Of a DNA stretch of 64,000 nucleotides, positions 22,917 to 33,174 are shown piece after piece. The position numbers were made by a program, and so were the translations under genes. The DNA is from Acinetobacter tibetensis. GTDB lineage: Bacteria > Pseudomonadota > Gammaproteobacteria > Pseudomonadales > Moraxellaceae. The DNA lies in assembly GCF_023824315.1 (NCBI RefSeq), contig NZ_CP098732.1, positions 1,922,001 through 1,986,000 of the forward strand, read 5' to 3'. The notes beneath the pieces were generated by a model. The model did not search any database, was not told the origin of the DNA, and was given only the letters and a program-made list of their open reading frames with translations. Every line of letters starts with the position of its first letter. The stretch's first letter is position 1.

Positions 22917-23276
22917 TGTCTTTCCTGATATTGCTACTTTTTATAACAAGAGATTCCAGTATACCTATTTATACTTTTCTGAATACGAATATCACATTCC
23001 TAAATAGTAAGCATTTTCTGTGCAATAAATATTGACTTCATCAAATAAAATCCTATTTAGTTTGTATTATCACGTTCATGAATACTCTTTTTACAGTGTA
23101 TTAAGTTTTTGAAATGTCGAAATTAGACTTAAGTTCAGCGTTACTTCGAACCTGCCTCATTTCTTGAATTTTTACTTGTTTTGAGGTATTCACATTTCCT
23201 TATACAAGAAAAAATGTTGATTTAACATACAATACTTTCACCCATAAAAAAACGCCATTTAATGGCGTTTCTTTAT
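22917..23276. other. Intergenic region upstream of glcB
   Basis: The 360 bases hold the presumed glcB promoter and the zapE terminator (23245-23270). The sequence is AT-rich with no ORF above 60 codons and no clear operator that I can name. Confidence 0.5.
23245..23270 (-). terminator. Terminator after zapE
   Basis: AAACGCCATT-loop-AATGGCGTTT with T-runs on both sides; it overlaps the region just after the zapE stop. Confidence 0.85.
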
Positions 23277-24425
23277 TTATTCGTTAAAATCTTTGGCAGA
23301 TTTCTCAATGAGTCGGTGTTCTGAATGCAAATAGTCATCGGATTGCATTTCAAGTAAGCGCGAACGTGTTCGTTCAATTTCAAATGCCAACTTTTCACCT
23401 TGATAAATATCAATGATCGTATCTTGCGACGTCAGCAACAATTTGACTCCGCGGTCATAAAACTCATCGACCAAATAAATGAATCGGCGCGTCCCTTCCG
23501 ACAGATAATCAGTTAAATGCGGGACATTACTTACCAGTACCGTGTTATAGATATTCGCAATTTCAATAAAGTCGGCTGGACTACGAGGTTTCAAGCACAG
23601 TTCAGAAAACTCACACCACAATACATCTTCAGTATGACCAATAGTTTCTACCAGACGATTATTGATCACAATCGGTTCTTGCGACTGATGCTGAGTTTGC
23701 GTCAATGCCGTAAAACGCTGAGCAATCCAAAGTTTATGGTCATGCGTTAATGGATGTTTAAACAATTGTGCCTGCTTGAGTACACGCAAACGGTAATCTA
23801 CACCCGCATCTACATTTAAGATGACACAATTCTTCTTCACCATCTCAATAGTTGGAATAAAACGATCTCGATGAATCCCATTTTTATACAAACCATCTGG
23901 CGCAATATTTGATGTCGCAACCAAAGTCACACCACGGCTAAACAACTTCTGGAATAGCTCACTCAGAATCATTGCATCCGTAACGTTGGTAACGAAGAAT
24001 TCATCAAAACAGATAATCACTGCATCTTTATAAATTTGATCTGCGACCGCATCCAAAGGATTACGCTGACCAGACAATTTATTCAGCTCACGATGCACAT
24101 GTTGCATAAAGTGATGAAAATGCATACGTGTTTTACGACGGAATGGAATCGAATCATAGAACTGGTCCATCAACCATGTTTTACCTCGACCCACACCACC
24201 CCACATATAAACACCTTGTGGAGATGTCTGACGACGGAAGCGACGAAATGCTTTCTTTGATGCCTTATAGCGTTGAATCAGTTCTTGCCAGACGCGATCT
24301 AACTCGTGTACGGCCTGCGCTTGAGCTTCATCAGGCATAAATTGCCCCGAAGCTAAGGCTTGTGCATAACGTTCAGCTGGTGATAAAGGAGCAAAGGCGG
24401 TGCTGTGAAGATTTAAATCCGACAT
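23277..24425 (-). CDS. zapE: Cell division protein ZapE (AFG1-like ATPase)
   Basis: An AAA-type ATPase of 382 residues that acts at the division ring. Walker A is WGGVGRGKTWLMDQFY, Walker B is ICFDEFFVTNVTDAMIL, and ATSNIAPDGLYKNGIHRDRFIPTI is the sensor region typical of AFG1/ZapE. The start is the ATG at 24425 (MSDLNLHSTAF), where family similarity begins; the frame extends upstream to 24503 without a conserved part. The two upstream in-frame starts would run into the AraC gene end. Confidence 0.92.
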   Translation of the reverse strand: MSDLNLHSTAFAPLSPAERYAQALASGQFMPDEAQAQAVHELDRVWQELIQRYKASKKAFRRFRRQTSPQGVYMWGGVGRGKTWLMDQFYDSIPFRRKTRMHFHHFMQHVHRELNKLSGQRNPLDAVADQIYKDAVIICFDEFFVTNVTDAMILSELFQKLFSRGVTLVATSNIAPDGLYKNGIHRDRFIPTIEMVKKNCVILNVDAGVDYRLRVLKQAQLFKHPLTHDHKLWIAQRFTALTQTQHQSQEPIVINNRLVETIGHTEDVLWCEFSELCLKPRSPADFIEIANIYNTVLVSNVPHLTDYLSEGTRRFIYLVDEFYDRGVKLLLTSQDTIIDIYQGEKLAFEIERTRSRLLEMQSDDYLHSEHRLIEKSAKDFNE

Positions 24426-24506
24426 ATCTTGATTACTATTTTGGTCTGACGAAAGTATAACGAAAATTGGAGAACAGTAAATAAAACTTTGGCATGAGTC
24501 CAAGCA

Positions 24507-25514
24507 CTACTTGGAATATTGCCTTGGACTGCGCCCAAACCATCGTTTAAATGCATGGTTAAAAGCAGCAGGCTCAGAATAACCCAATAATTCAGCAATC
24601 ATTTCAATGGTGTACTCCTGATATTCAATTAATCTTAGAGCCTTTTCCTTAATTAATTGCTCTCTAATCTGTTTATAACTGCTATTTAACTGCTGCAACT
24701 GGTGTCTTAAAGTACGTTCAGGAATATGTAATGCTTGTGCTGTTTTCGCCATAGTCGGAATAACACCTTGCTGTAAATCCAAATAATCCTGCACACGCTC
24801 TACCAAATCAGGCACTGCCGATTGCTGAGACAATCGCTTCATTTCAGCCTGACATTTATAATCATAAATACGGAAGGTCATCTGATCAGCCGAAGGAATT
24901 TTAATATCCAAAACTGCTTCATCAAACCAAAAAGCGGCATAGGACTTTGAAAATGTAATGTCCAATCCATAGTACGCCTGATACATTGCCAAAATCTCGG
25001 CATTTTCAGGTGGATCAAAAGGCAGCTCAACTTTAAGCTGAGGCACGCTTAAGCCCATTTTCTTATACAACTCTTGAATAAATTTGTATGTCCCTGCCAA
25101 TTCAGATTGCGCGCGCAACATATTTAGTTCATCGGTTAAATCATTGGCTTCATAACACAATGCCACCTGATGATTCTGAAATTTTAAACTCAGTTTAGCC
25201 GTAAGATGTGTTAAAGGTTGATATGCAATGACCTTTTCAAGTGCGACTCTAATATTATCACTGGTCACCAATAACATTAATAAAGGACCATATCCAGCCA
25301 ATGCATAATGTTGTCCAATATTTAAGCCTTGCTCAGAAGAAATATGCTCACCTAAGACCATCAATACATCACGTTCCAAACTGGGCTGAATAATAGCAGT
25401 TGGATCCAACGCATCCGCACTTAAACCAATACTTTTTAATTGCTGATCGATATCAATCCCAGCTTTACGCATCGCTTGTATTAAATACATGAGACTGAGA
25501 ATCGATCTTTTCAT
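24507..25514 (-). CDS. AraC-family transcriptional regulator
   Basis: The 335-residue protein has an N-terminal ligand domain of the OruR/ArgR-like type (Arabinose_bd, residues 20-200). Two C-terminal AraC helix-turn-helix motifs follow (TMAKTAQALHIPERTLRHQLQQL and TIEMIAELLGYSEPAAFNHAFKRWFGRSPRQYS). It is divergent from the LysO-like exporter gene and probably controls it or itself. The inducer is unknown. Confidence 0.88.
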   Translation of the reverse strand: MKRSILSLMYLIQAMRKAGIDIDQQLKSIGLSADALDPTAIIQPSLERDVLMVLGEHISSEQGLNIGQHYALAGYGPLLMLLVTSDNIRVALEKVIAYQPLTHLTAKLSLKFQNHQVALCYEANDLTDELNMLRAQSELAGTYKFIQELYKKMGLSVPQLKVELPFDPPENAEILAMYQAYYGLDITFSKSYAAFWFDEAVLDIKIPSADQMTFRIYDYKCQAEMKRLSQQSAVPDLVERVQDYLDLQQGVIPTMAKTAQALHIPERTLRHQLQQLNSSYKQIREQLIKEKALRLIEYQEYTIEMIAELLGYSEPAAFNHAFKRWFGRSPRQYSK

Positions 25515-25692
25515 ATTTGTGTCAATAAAGATAAGAACCCTTTTTTAACCCAATTCTTTGTATTTGAAAATTGCCGAATCTATCAAACTACAATCGTATA
25601 TAAAGATATACTTCTTTATTAGACTTGTGCCGAACCTCAAAAATCTTGATTTACCTTTGCATGAGTCACTGCAACATTCGCACACTTAAGCT
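25515..25692. promoter_or_regulatory. Divergent promoter region, AraC regulator and LysO-like exporter
   Basis: The 178-base AT-rich gap contains TATATAAAGATATA-like segments and must hold both promoters. No clear direct repeat for AraC binding could be fixed by eye. Confidence 0.45.
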
Positions 25693-26634
25693 ATGATGGC
25701 ACAACACCAAATTTTCACTTTACCTATGCAAGCCTTTATACTGATATCTCAGCTTCTTTTGTGCTTAGCCGCTGGATATTTCTTTGCAAAAAAAATTGCA
25801 AGTAGTTTGATCAAACTATCTTTTAAGGTCTTACCTTATTTTTCATATTTGCTTTTGATCGGCATTAGCATGGAGTTTACCCATGCCCTTGAAAATATTC
25901 ACGACTCTTCTCAGATATTAAGCAGTGCAACCGCATTGGCTTTTTTTACGACAATAGGGTCATTTTTATGTTGCTTTGCGCTTTATAAATTTATTGGCAT
26001 ACAACCCGTTTCAGGCAAAATCTCACTTACCCTACTATTCAAATCTTTCATTAGTATTTCCTATGCTTGTATAGCCCTAGCTGTAGGATTTCTTTTAGCA
26101 AAAGTACTGGAAAATATAGGAATTCCAATCCAAGTAAATACATGGTATCTACTACTGGTTTTCATGTTCTTGATTGGACTCGATCTTGCATTCAGCCCAT
26201 TAGATCGCTCTTGGTTAAATTTTAAAATTCTTTTAGTGCCTATTGGCTGTATTATTGGTTCTATTATTGGAGCCTTGCTGTGTAGTATTTTTCTAAAACA
26301 ACTGCAACTGAAAGATCTGATTATGCTGTCCCAAGGTTACGGTTTCTACTCTATGAGCGGAATTGTTGTTTCAGAACTTAAAAATCCTGCTCTAGGCAGT
26401 ATTGCTCTCATTAATGATTTATTTAGAGAAATCTTTGCAATCATTCTCATGTATTGTATTGGTTGGCGTTATCCGCGTTCAGCGATTGCTTCAGCAGCAG
26501 CTACTGCAATGGATGTTTCACTTCCAATGGTCAAGCAAGCTTGTGGTAACGACTTTATCCCTCATGCCATGGTCAGCGGTTTTATTCTCTCTATTCTTGC
26601 ACCCATTGCTGTTAGTGTACTTGCTGCACTTTAA
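25693..26634 (+). CDS. LysO-like lysine exporter family membrane protein
   Basis: A 313-residue protein with about eight hydrophobic segments, similar to the YbjE/LysO family (DUF340): FKVLPYFSYLLLIGISMEFTHA, SQGYGFYSMSGIVVSELKNPALGSIALINDLFREIFAIILMY and AMDVSLPMVKQACGNDFIPHAMVSGFILSILAPI are characteristic. LysO exports L-lysine and toxic analogues. Two ATG codons are tandem at 25693. Expression is probably controlled by the divergent AraC regulator. Confidence 0.8.
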   Translation: MMAQHQIFTLPMQAFILISQLLLCLAAGYFFAKKIASSLIKLSFKVLPYFSYLLLIGISMEFTHALENIHDSSQILSSATALAFFTTIGSFLCCFALYKFIGIQPVSGKISLTLLFKSFISISYACIALAVGFLLAKVLENIGIPIQVNTWYLLLVFMFLIGLDLAFSPLDRSWLNFKILLVPIGCIIGSIIGALLCSIFLKQLQLKDLIMLSQGYGFYSMSGIVVSELKNPALGSIALINDLFREIFAIILMYCIGWRYPRSAIASAAATAMDVSLPMVKQACGNDFIPHAMVSGFILSILAPIAVSVLAAL

Positions 26635-26707
26635 GAAAAAGATAAGCCCTTGGTATTGATTTTGATAGTTAACACCAAGGGAAATGAATAAAATCGAACC
26701 AGACGCA

Positions 26708-26920
26708 CTACAGATCTATATCAATATTACCAATAATATCACCCACAGCTTCAATGATGGCAGATCCGATATCTACCAAATCAATTCCAGATGACCAATC
26801 ATTAGAAGATTCTTCTTTCTTTTCTTCAAGTAACTGCGTCTCTTCTAAAGTGTCCTGCAACGCGGCAACACCCTCTGCATCAGCAACCTCACTAAGCTCA
26901 AACATTTTTTTATTTTCCAT
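26708..26920 (-). CDS. Small acidic protein, peptide-precursor-like
   Basis: A 70-residue protein reads MENKKMFELSEVADAEGVAALQDTLEETQLLEEKKEESSND, then WSSGIDLVDIGSAIIEAVGDIIGNIDIDL. A helical, highly acidic leader-like part is followed by a short hydrophobic amphipathic tail. The ATG has AAGGTG seven bases upstream and the ORF lies in its own intergenic space, so it is real. No modification or export gene is adjacent. Function unknown; a RiPP-like or microcin-like precursor is one idea. Confidence 0.55.
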   Translation of the reverse strand: MENKKMFELSEVADAEGVAALQDTLEETQLLEEKKEESSNDWSSGIDLVDIGSAIIEAVGDIIGNIDIDL

Positions 26921-26950
26921 CTATTCACCTTTTTAATATTGTATTCATAC

Positions 26951-26980
26951 AAAAAAGCCTTTCTTTGAAAGGCTTTTTTC
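26951..26980. terminator. Bidirectional terminator between pyrF and the small acidic gene
   Basis: AAAAAAGCCTTTC-TTTG-AAAGGCTTTTTTC, near-perfect hairpin with T-runs on both strands, 15 bases from the pyrF stop. Confidence 0.88.
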
Positions 26981-26994
26981 GATTATTCGCACTA

Positions 26995-27675
26995 TTAAAG
27001 CGTAGCTAAAATCTCTTTTAGCATTTGACGTGGATTTTCAGATTTTGTAATTGGGCGACCAATGACCAAATGCGTAGAACCATCTAGCATCGCTTGTTTT
27101 GGCGTAACAATTCGCTTTTGGTCATCCGCATTAGCACCTTCAGGGCGAATACCCGGCGTCACCAAAGCAAAATCTCGACCTAACAATTCACGCAACATTT
27201 TTGCCTCTTGCGCTGAACACACCACCCCATCTAAACCACTATCTTTCGTTAACGCTGCTAGACGCTTTACTTGCTCAAATGGCTCAACATCCAAACCAAT
27301 ATCACGCAAGTCTTCACGACCCATTGATGTCAGCACAGTCACAGCAATCAGTTGAGTTTGATAACTCCCAGCCTTTAAACGCTCCACACAGGTTTCCATC
27401 ATCTTACGGCCACCTGAGGCATGTACATTCACCATCCACACACCCAAATCTGCTGCTGCACATACAGCTTGTGCCGTGGTATTCGGGATATCATGAAACT
27501 TCAAATCCAAGAAAACTTCAAAACCTTCTGCATGTAAGGCTTTGACTACCGATGGACCCTCGTGAGTAAATAACTCTTTACCAACTTTTACTCGACATAA
27601 TGCAGGATCTAACTGCTCTGCAATGTGCAATGCATCAATTTGGCTTTTAGCATCTAGTGCAACAATGATACTCAA
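26995..27675 (-). CDS. pyrF: Orotidine 5'-phosphate decarboxylase
   Basis: This TIM-barrel enzyme converts OMP to UMP in pyrimidine synthesis. [16 protein letters not shown] holds the catalytic K-D pair (with the DxKxxDI motif), and [17 protein letters not shown] and [17 protein letters not shown] are the usual phosphate and substrate loops. Length is 226 residues. It lies 28 bases downstream of the lapA terminator and is the last gene of the rpsA-ihfB-lapA-pyrF series. Confidence 0.96.
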   Translation of the reverse strand: MSIIVALDAKSQIDALHIAEQLDPALCRVKVGKELFTHEGPSVVKALHAEGFEVFLDLKFHDIPNTTAQAVCAAADLGVWMVNVHASGGRKMMETCVERLKAGSYQTQLIAVTVLTSMGREDLRDIGLDVEPFEQVKRLAALTKDSGLDGVVCSAQEAKMLRELLGRDFALVTPGIRPEGANADDQKRIVTPKQAMLDGSTHLVIGRPITKSENPRQMLKEILATL

Positions 27676-27703
27676 GAGAATTTACCTTTGATTAGACAAA
27701 AAG

Positions 27704-27728
27704 AAAGCCCATTATAATGGGCTTTTAT
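27704..27728 (-). terminator. Hairpin at the lapA stop codon
   Basis: AAAGCCCATTATAATGGGCTTT followed by CTTTTT on the minus strand; the lapA stop lies in its loop. It may attenuate reading into pyrF. Confidence 0.7.
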
Positions 27729-28071
27729 TATCGTTTGTTACATCAAATACAGTTTTTTCATGCCTTACGTTCGCAGCTGCCTCAGCAGCAGCTAATTGCG
27801 CAGCTTGAATTTGTTCTTTTCGAAGGTGATCAATATCTTTACGTAAGCGTTTAATCTCCCAACTTGTCTGAAACACTCGGAATACTTGTACACCAAGCAA
27901 TAATCCGACCACCACACCCAAGGCTAAAGTCAGTAATAAAACTAGACCTAAGCGCATAGCTGGGACTTGTGTAAATAACAAATCGACCGTGACTTCAGTA
28001 CCGTTCTGTAAAACCAAAGCCAAGGAATAACCAAATAAAATGATTAATATGGCGACCAATACATAACGCAT
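27712..28071 (-). CDS. lapA: LapA-family (DUF1049) membrane protein
   Basis: The 119-residue inner-membrane protein has two transmembrane segments (YVLVAILIILFGYSLALVLQN and LGLVLLLTLALGVVVGLLLGV) and a cytosolic helical tail (SWEIKRLRKDIDHLRKEQIQ). LapA works with LapB in LPS assembly control; lapB is not next to it. I start at the ATG at 28071 with GAGGGG five bases upstream. The position after ihfB is the usual one in gamma-proteobacteria. Confidence 0.85.
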   Translation of the reverse strand: MRYVLVAILIILFGYSLALVLQNGTEVTVDLLFTQVPAMRLGLVLLLTLALGVVVGLLLGVQVFRVFQTSWEIKRLRKDIDHLRKEQIQAAQLAAAEAAANVRHEKTVFDVTNDNKSPL

Positions 28072-28088
28072 ATACACCCCTCTTATTA

Positions 28089-28391
28089 TTAATCTATAGC
28101 TTCATTCACCGCGTCACGTAATGCCTTACCAGGTTTAAAATGTGGAACTGCTTTTGCTGCCACTTCAACAGATCTTCCTGTTTTCGGATTGCGACCAATT
28201 CGTGGTTCACGATGATGCAAGGCAAAGCTACCAAACCCGCGAATTTCAATACGACTATCAGACGAAAGTGATGCAATCATTTGATCAATCATGATCTTAA
28301 CAGCTTCTTCCACTAAAGGCTCCGCTAAGTGCGGGTTTTTTAGGGAAATACGCTCAATTAAGTCAGACTTATTAAGAGCTTCAGTAGTCAT
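28089..28391 (-). CDS. ihfB: Integration host factor beta subunit
   Basis: A 100-residue HU/IHF protein that bends DNA as a heterodimer with IHF-alpha. It shows [53 protein letters not shown] with the proline that intercalates, and [15 protein letters not shown]. It follows rpsA in the order seen in E. coli. It may also serve prophage integration. Confidence 0.97.
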   Translation of the reverse strand: MTTEALNKSDLIERISLKNPHLAEPLVEEAVKIMIDQMIASLSSDSRIEIRGFGSFALHHREPRIGRNPKTGRSVEVAAKAVPHFKPGKALRDAVNEAID

Positions 28392-28449
28392 CGGCGACCT
28401 CTTTAATTATCAAGCTACTTTGTACCTAAACTGATAATAACCTGTTTAA

Positions 28450-28492
28450 ATACAAAACGGTAGCGCAATAATTAAATACTACGCTACCGTTT
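28450..28492 (-). terminator. Terminator after rpsA
   Basis: AAACGGTAGCG-loop-CGCTACCGTTT followed by TTGTATTT on the minus strand, an 11-bp stem with no mismatch. Confidence 0.8.
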
Positions 28493-28553
28493 ACAGTATT
28501 TGTGTAAAAAGTATTAGTTAAATTACATTAACAATACAATTTATACGACCTAC

Positions 28554-30230
28554 TTAGTGGTTCATTTGAGCTTTGATCAAGTCACCAATAGTCTTAGGAC
28601 CATTTTCTTGAGAAACAGATGTAGTTTTCAAGTTAGCAACAGCTTCTTTCTCTTCAGCTTCGTCTTTCGCTTTGATAGACAAGTTGATAGAGCGAGATTT
28701 ACGATCAACGTTGATGATTTTAGCTTCTACTTCTTGACCAACTTCCAAGAATTTAGTTGCATCTTCAACGCGATCACGGTTGATTTCAGAAGCTTTTAAT
28801 TGAGCTTCCACTTCGTCAGCCAACTTAACAGTAGCGCCTTTAGCGTCAACTGCAGTTACAGTACCTTTAACCAAAGCACCGCGTTCGTTAGCAGCTAAGA
28901 AATCGTTGAACGGATCACTGTTCATTTGCTTGATGCCAAGGCTGATACGGTTGCCTTCAGCGTCTACAGACAAGATAACAGCTTCAACAGTGTCACCTTT
29001 CTTGTAACGACGAATCGCTTCTTCACCTTGTTCGTTCCAAGAAATATCAGACAAGTGAACTAGACCGTCGATACCACCTGGTAAACCGATAAAGATACCG
29101 AAGTCAGTGATAGATTTGATCGTACCAGAAACTTTCTCGCCTTTGTCGTGGTTCTTAGCAAACTCTTCCCATGGGTTAGCACGAGTTTGTTTGATACCAA
29201 GAGAAATACGACGACGCTCTTCATCAACTTCAAGAACCATAACATCAACTTCGTCACCAATCTGAACAACTTTAGATGGGTGGATGTTTTTGTTCGTGTG
29301 GTCCATTTCTGAAACGTGTACTAAGCCTTCAACGCCTTCAGCGATTTCAGCGAAGCAACCGTAGTCAGTTAAGTTAGTTACGCGAGCTTTAACGATTGAA
29401 CCTTTAGGGTAACGGCTCATGATCGCTAACCATGGATCTTCGCCTAATTGCTTAAGACCTAAAGATACGCGGTTACGCTCTTTGTCAAATTTAAGTACTT
29501 TAACAGTAACTTCTTGACCAACTTCAACAACTTCTGATGGGTGCTTGATACGTTTCCAAGCCATGTCAGTGATGTGAAGAAGACCATCGATACCGCCAAG
29601 GTCAACGAATGCGCCGTAATCAGTAAGGTTCTTAATAGTACCTGTAACTGTTTGACCTTCTTCAAGCTGAGCAAGAAGAGCTTCACGGTCAGCTGAAGAT
29701 TCAGCTTCCATAACAGCACGACGAGATACAACAACGTTGTTACGTTTCGCATCAAGTTTGATTACTTTGAATTCTAACTCTTTACCTTCAAGGTGAGTCG
29801 TGTCACGGATAGGACGAGTATCTACCAAAGAACCTGGTAAGAATGCACGAACTGGACCGATGTCAACAGTGAAACCGCCTTTAACTTTACCAGAGATAAC
29901 ACCAGTAACGATTTCGCCATCTTCAAAGATTTTTTCAAGTTTAGTCCAAGTTTCAGCACGTTTCGCTTTTTCACGTGATAAAACAGTTTGGCCCATACCG
30001 TTGTCAAGAGCTTCAACAACAACATCTACTGTATCGCCAACTTGAACTTCAAGTTCACGTTGTTCGTTTAAGAATTCAGCACGGTCAACAACGCCTTCAG
30101 ATTTAAGGCCAGTGTCAACTGTTACCCAGTCAGAGTCGATGCTTACTACAACGCCCTGGATGACAGCACCCTTTTCAACGTTGAGGTTTAATTCACTTTC
30201 TTCAAAGAGGGCTGCAAAAGATTCGGTCAT
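28554..30230 (-). CDS. rpsA: 30S ribosomal protein S1
   Basis: The 558-residue protein is made of six S1 RNA-binding repeats, each with the G-x-V-x-x-I-x-x-x/G-x-F/V pattern ([57 protein letters not shown]). It binds mRNA leaders and helps initiation on the 30S subunit. The length is normal. The next gene upstream is cmk, in the conserved cmk-rpsA-ihfB order. Confidence 0.98.
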   Translation of the reverse strand: MTESFAALFEESELNLNVEKGAVIQGVVVSIDSDWVTVDTGLKSEGVVDRAEFLNEQRELEVQVGDTVDVVVEALDNGMGQTVLSREKAKRAETWTKLEKIFEDGEIVTGVISGKVKGGFTVDIGPVRAFLPGSLVDTRPIRDTTHLEGKELEFKVIKLDAKRNNVVVSRRAVMEAESSADREALLAQLEEGQTVTGTIKNLTDYGAFVDLGGIDGLLHITDMAWKRIKHPSEVVEVGQEVTVKVLKFDKERNRVSLGLKQLGEDPWLAIMSRYPKGSIVKARVTNLTDYGCFAEIAEGVEGLVHVSEMDHTNKNIHPSKVVQIGDEVDVMVLEVDEERRRISLGIKQTRANPWEEFAKNHDKGEKVSGTIKSITDFGIFIGLPGGIDGLVHLSDISWNEQGEEAIRRYKKGDTVEAVILSVDAEGNRISLGIKQMNSDPFNDFLAANERGALVKGTVTAVDAKGATVKLADEVEAQLKASEINRDRVEDATKFLEVGQEVEAKIINVDRKSRSINLSIKAKDEAEEKEAVANLKTTSVSQENGPKTIGDLIKAQMNH

Positions 30231-30338
30231 GATATACCCGATAAAGTATGCGGTCTTGGATCAGACAAGGCCGTTTTAGTTACGCGTCTACATAGTCTTT
30301 TATAAACTGATCAAGCTATGCTTTCGCTAAAAATTTCT

Positions 30339-31022
30339 TTACTTAGCTAACTGCTTGTCGATATATTGAGTCATCAGGTTAAACACTTCATTAATGTTTA
30401 ACTCAGAGCTATCAATAATCAAAGCGTCTACTGCGGGTCTGAGTGGAGCGACTTCGCGTTCCGTATCTCGTTTATCGCGAGCTTCAATATTAGCTAAAAT
30501 GTCGTTTATTTTAACATCCAGCCCCATACCCTGCAACTGTTTTACCCGACGCTCAGCTCTGGATTGTGCTGAAGCGGTCAAATAAATCTTCGCTGGCGCT
30601 TCTGGAAAAATTGAAGTTGCCATATCTCGACCATCTGCAACCAAGCCTGGCGCTTGTGCAAAGGCACGCTGACGCTCAAATAATGCCGTTCTAAGTGCAG
30701 GAATTGCAGCGACTTTTGATGCTAATTCGCCTACACGTTCAGTACGAATGGTTTGAGTGACATCTTCGCCATCTAACAAAATCTGTGTTTCATTTGGGGT
30801 TGTTACAAATCGTATATCTAAATTTGTTGCAATTTCAGCACAACGGTCAATTTGCGAATCTATTTCTTCCAATAGGTTTTGCTTATGCAATGACAGTCCG
30901 AGCAACCGATATAAAGCACCAGAATCTAATAAATGAAATTGATAATGTGCAGCTAATTTAGCAGCTAGAGTACCTTTGCCCGAACCACTAGGGCCATCAA
31001 TTGTAATAATTTTAACTGTCAT
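30339..31022 (-). CDS. cmk: Cytidylate kinase
   Basis: A 227-residue P-loop kinase for CMP/dCMP. The Walker A motif is [30 protein letters not shown] and [12 protein letters not shown] hold the substrate loop; [12 protein letters not shown] is the LID. It sits 108 bases upstream of rpsA and is likely co-transcribed. Confidence 0.96.
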   Translation of the reverse strand: MTVKIITIDGPSGSGKGTLAAKLAAHYQFHLLDSGALYRLLGLSLHKQNLLEEIDSQIDRCAEIATNLDIRFVTTPNETQILLDGEDVTQTIRTERVGELASKVAAIPALRTALFERQRAFAQAPGLVADGRDMATSIFPEAPAKIYLTASAQSRAERRVKQLQGMGLDVKINDILANIEARDKRDTEREVAPLRPAVDALIIDSSELNINEVFNLMTQYIDKQLAK

Positions 31023-31039
31023 TACTTTTCCGTTATGCC

Positions 31040-31471
31040 TTACACAGATTTCGCGAGTTTAGAAAAACCTAGTTTAATCGCAGAATTAAGCTGTGCAAGG
31101 ATTAATTTACTGACAAAAGGAACGCGTGCTTGTAATTCAATCGTATACGTCACCAATGTTGAATCTGGAGTCAATGCTTCAAACTCAATAATCCCGAGAT
31201 GGTGTTTAATGAGCGGATTCTGAATAATTTTATATTCAATACGCTGGTTTTCTTGCATTAATGTTATTTTTTCACGCAAAGGCTTTACAGGACCAATCCC
31301 CATTCGTCGAACTGAACCTAAGCCATCTGGTCTTTGTGGATCCTTTGAATCCACTACACGCTCGACTTGAATCGGTGCGAAAGCTACATTATAAGTCGCA
31401 TGTTTTGCTAGCAAATCAAAAACTTGTTGAATTGGGGCTTCAAATTTCTTTTTAACTTGAATTGAATTCAT
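31040..31471 (-). CDS. SRPBCC-fold (polyketide cyclase/START-like) protein
   Basis: The protein has 143 residues ([42 protein letters not shown]). The beta-helix-beta pattern with a long C-terminal helix ([26 protein letters not shown]) is that of the SRPBCC superfamily, which binds hydrophobic ligands. I use the ATG at 31471; earlier starts at 31504 and 31483 lack a convincing ribosome site. It precedes cmk by 17 bases. Ligand unknown. Confidence 0.75.
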   Translation of the reverse strand: MNSIQVKKKFEAPIQQVFDLLAKHATYNVAFAPIQVERVVDSKDPQRPDGLGSVRRMGIGPVKPLREKITLMQENQRIEYKIIQNPLIKHHLGIIEFEALTPDSTLVTYTIELQARVPFVSKLILAQLNSAIKLGFSKLAKSV

Positions 31472-31529
31472 ATATACATCCATCTTGACAATTTTTATTG
31501 TCATTAAATTCTACATGAAATTGACTTAA

Positions 31530-32045
31530 TTAATCTGAACCATCAAGTTTTTCTTGTCTTTTTTGCTCTCTCTTCTGCTGACGACGCATTCTAAAGAAAT
31601 CACTTAATTGCTGAGAACATTGCTCCTGCAAACATCCAGAAACCACTTCAAACTGGTGATTATAATAGCCCGTTTCCAATAACTTACGTGCACTCACCAA
31701 AGAACCCGCTTTAGGTTCAGTTGCTGCAAACACCACTTTAGCAACGCGCGAATGAATTAAAGCCCCGACGCACATGGTACAAGGCTCTAAAGTTACATAT
31801 AAAACTGCATCTGAAGGTAGTCGGTAATTTTGAAGTTTGTGACATGCCTGACGAATCGCTTGGATTTCCGCATGTGCTGTTGGATCAGTTTGTGAAATGG
31901 GGGCATTATGACCCACTCCAAGAATTTGATTCTGACTGACCAAGACAGCCCCCACAGGGATTTCTTGCTGTGAAGCGGCAATAGCAGCCTGCTCATAAGC
32001 AAGCTGCATCCAATATTCATCGGAATAAAGTTCAAATTCCGTCAT
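31530..32045 (-). CDS. tadA: tRNA(adenine34) deaminase
   Basis: TadA makes inosine at the wobble position of tRNA-Arg(ACG). The zinc site is visible as TAHAEIQAIRQA (His and catalytic Glu) and LEPCTMCVGALIHSR (PCxxC). The C-terminal tail is long and basic (RRQQKREQKRQEK). Length 171. The ECH-family gene follows upstream with a four-base gap. Confidence 0.95.
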   Translation of the reverse strand: MTEFELYSDEYWMQLAYEQAAIAASQQEIPVGAVLVSQNQILGVGHNAPISQTDPTAHAEIQAIRQACHKLQNYRLPSDAVLYVTLEPCTMCVGALIHSRVAKVVFAATEPKAGSLVSARKLLETGYYNHQFEVVSGCLQEQCSQQLSDFFRMRRQQKREQKRQEKLDGSD

Positions 32046-32049
32046 TTAA

Positions 32050-33174
32050 TTAGGCAATCACACCATACTGTTTGAGCAATTGATTCCAACTTTCAATCGT
32101 CGTGACAGGTGGATTTGCAGATAAGATGCCTTTTAAGGACAAATCTGCTCCTTGAGTCCATTCTGGAGCCAAATCTTTGTCCACCAAACGTGCGCGAACG
32201 CCTTCCACGAAGTCAGCATGACGAATTTTCCAATCAGAAATTTGCGTTTCTAACTCAAATACTTCATTCCAAGAGTGAATCTGCTTACCCCATTGCCATA
32301 ACAACCATGTTAGCGCAGCAGTCGCAGGTGAACCTTTTTGTAAATTTTCACTGGCTTGACGCAACCAATCGCTACGGGCATCTCTCAAACCAATGATCGA
32401 TTCATAATCATGTTCAAAATTTACACCACGACAAACGCTTTGGATCACATCCAAAGAGTTTTGTAACGGACCAGGTCCTACAGGTCTATGCAAACTATTC
32501 AAAGTATCATCAATTGCACGGAAGTCACCTGCTGGATAGTGTCCCCAATCAATATTGACTAGCTTATCAAGTACCTTATCGCGATGTGCATCACAAATAT
32601 GCGTTGCCCAACCAATACTATAAGCACCAGCAGCCGTCATAATTGAGCCTGTTAAACCTGTAAACAACCCAATCGCACCACGATCAGCCAAGAAACGTGT
32701 TGCACCCACATCAGGATATAAACCAATATTAATTTCAGGCATTGCCAAACGCGAATATGGTGTCACCATACGAAAAGGAGCTGCCATAAACAGGCCTAAA
32801 CCGCCACCCATGACATAGCCTTCACCCCAAACCAATACGGGCTTCGCATAGTTATGCAAAAGCAAATCAAGCGCATATTCCTGTTCAAAGAATTTGTTTG
32901 CTGAATCAACTTCTGAATTAATGACCAGTTGGCGTAATTTACGAACATCCCCACCCGCACAAAATGCTTTTGGTGTCGTAGAATCCAGCCAAATCGCCTT
33001 TACGCGATCATCATGATGAAAATCTTGAAATACCTCTAACAACGCTGAGACAATAGACTCATCTAGCGCATGTAGAGACTTCGGACGATTTAAGCGTACA
33101 ATACGCCAACCGTTAATTGCTTCTTCAACAAGAATATCAGGATGATAACTTTTTAATATGGGAGAATGTGTCAT
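32050..33174 (-). CDS. Enoyl-CoA hydratase/isomerase family protein, 3-hydroxyisobutyryl-CoA hydrolase-like
   Basis: The 374-residue crotonase-fold enzyme has the oxyanion-hole segments [12 protein letters not shown] and [24 protein letters not shown], and [17 protein letters not shown]. The extended C-terminus is of the ECH_2 type, as in 3-hydroxyisobutyryl-CoA hydrolase of valine degradation. The exact substrate is not certain. I start at the ATG at 33174, which overlaps the ung stop (ATGA). Confidence 0.8.
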   Translation of the reverse strand: MTHSPILKSYHPDILVEEAINGWRIVRLNRPKSLHALDESIVSALLEVFQDFHHDDRVKAIWLDSTTPKAFCAGGDVRKLRQLVINSEVDSANKFFEQEYALDLLLHNYAKPVLVWGEGYVMGGGLGLFMAAPFRMVTPYSRLAMPEINIGLYPDVGATRFLADRGAIGLFTGLTGSIMTAAGAYSIGWATHICDAHRDKVLDKLVNIDWGHYPAGDFRAIDDTLNSLHRPVGPGPLQNSLDVIQSVCRGVNFEHDYESIIGLRDARSDWLRQASENLQKGSPATAALTWLLWQWGKQIHSWNEVFELETQISDWKIRHADFVEGVRARLVDKDLAPEWTQGADLSLKGILSANPPVTTIESWNQLLKQYGVIA

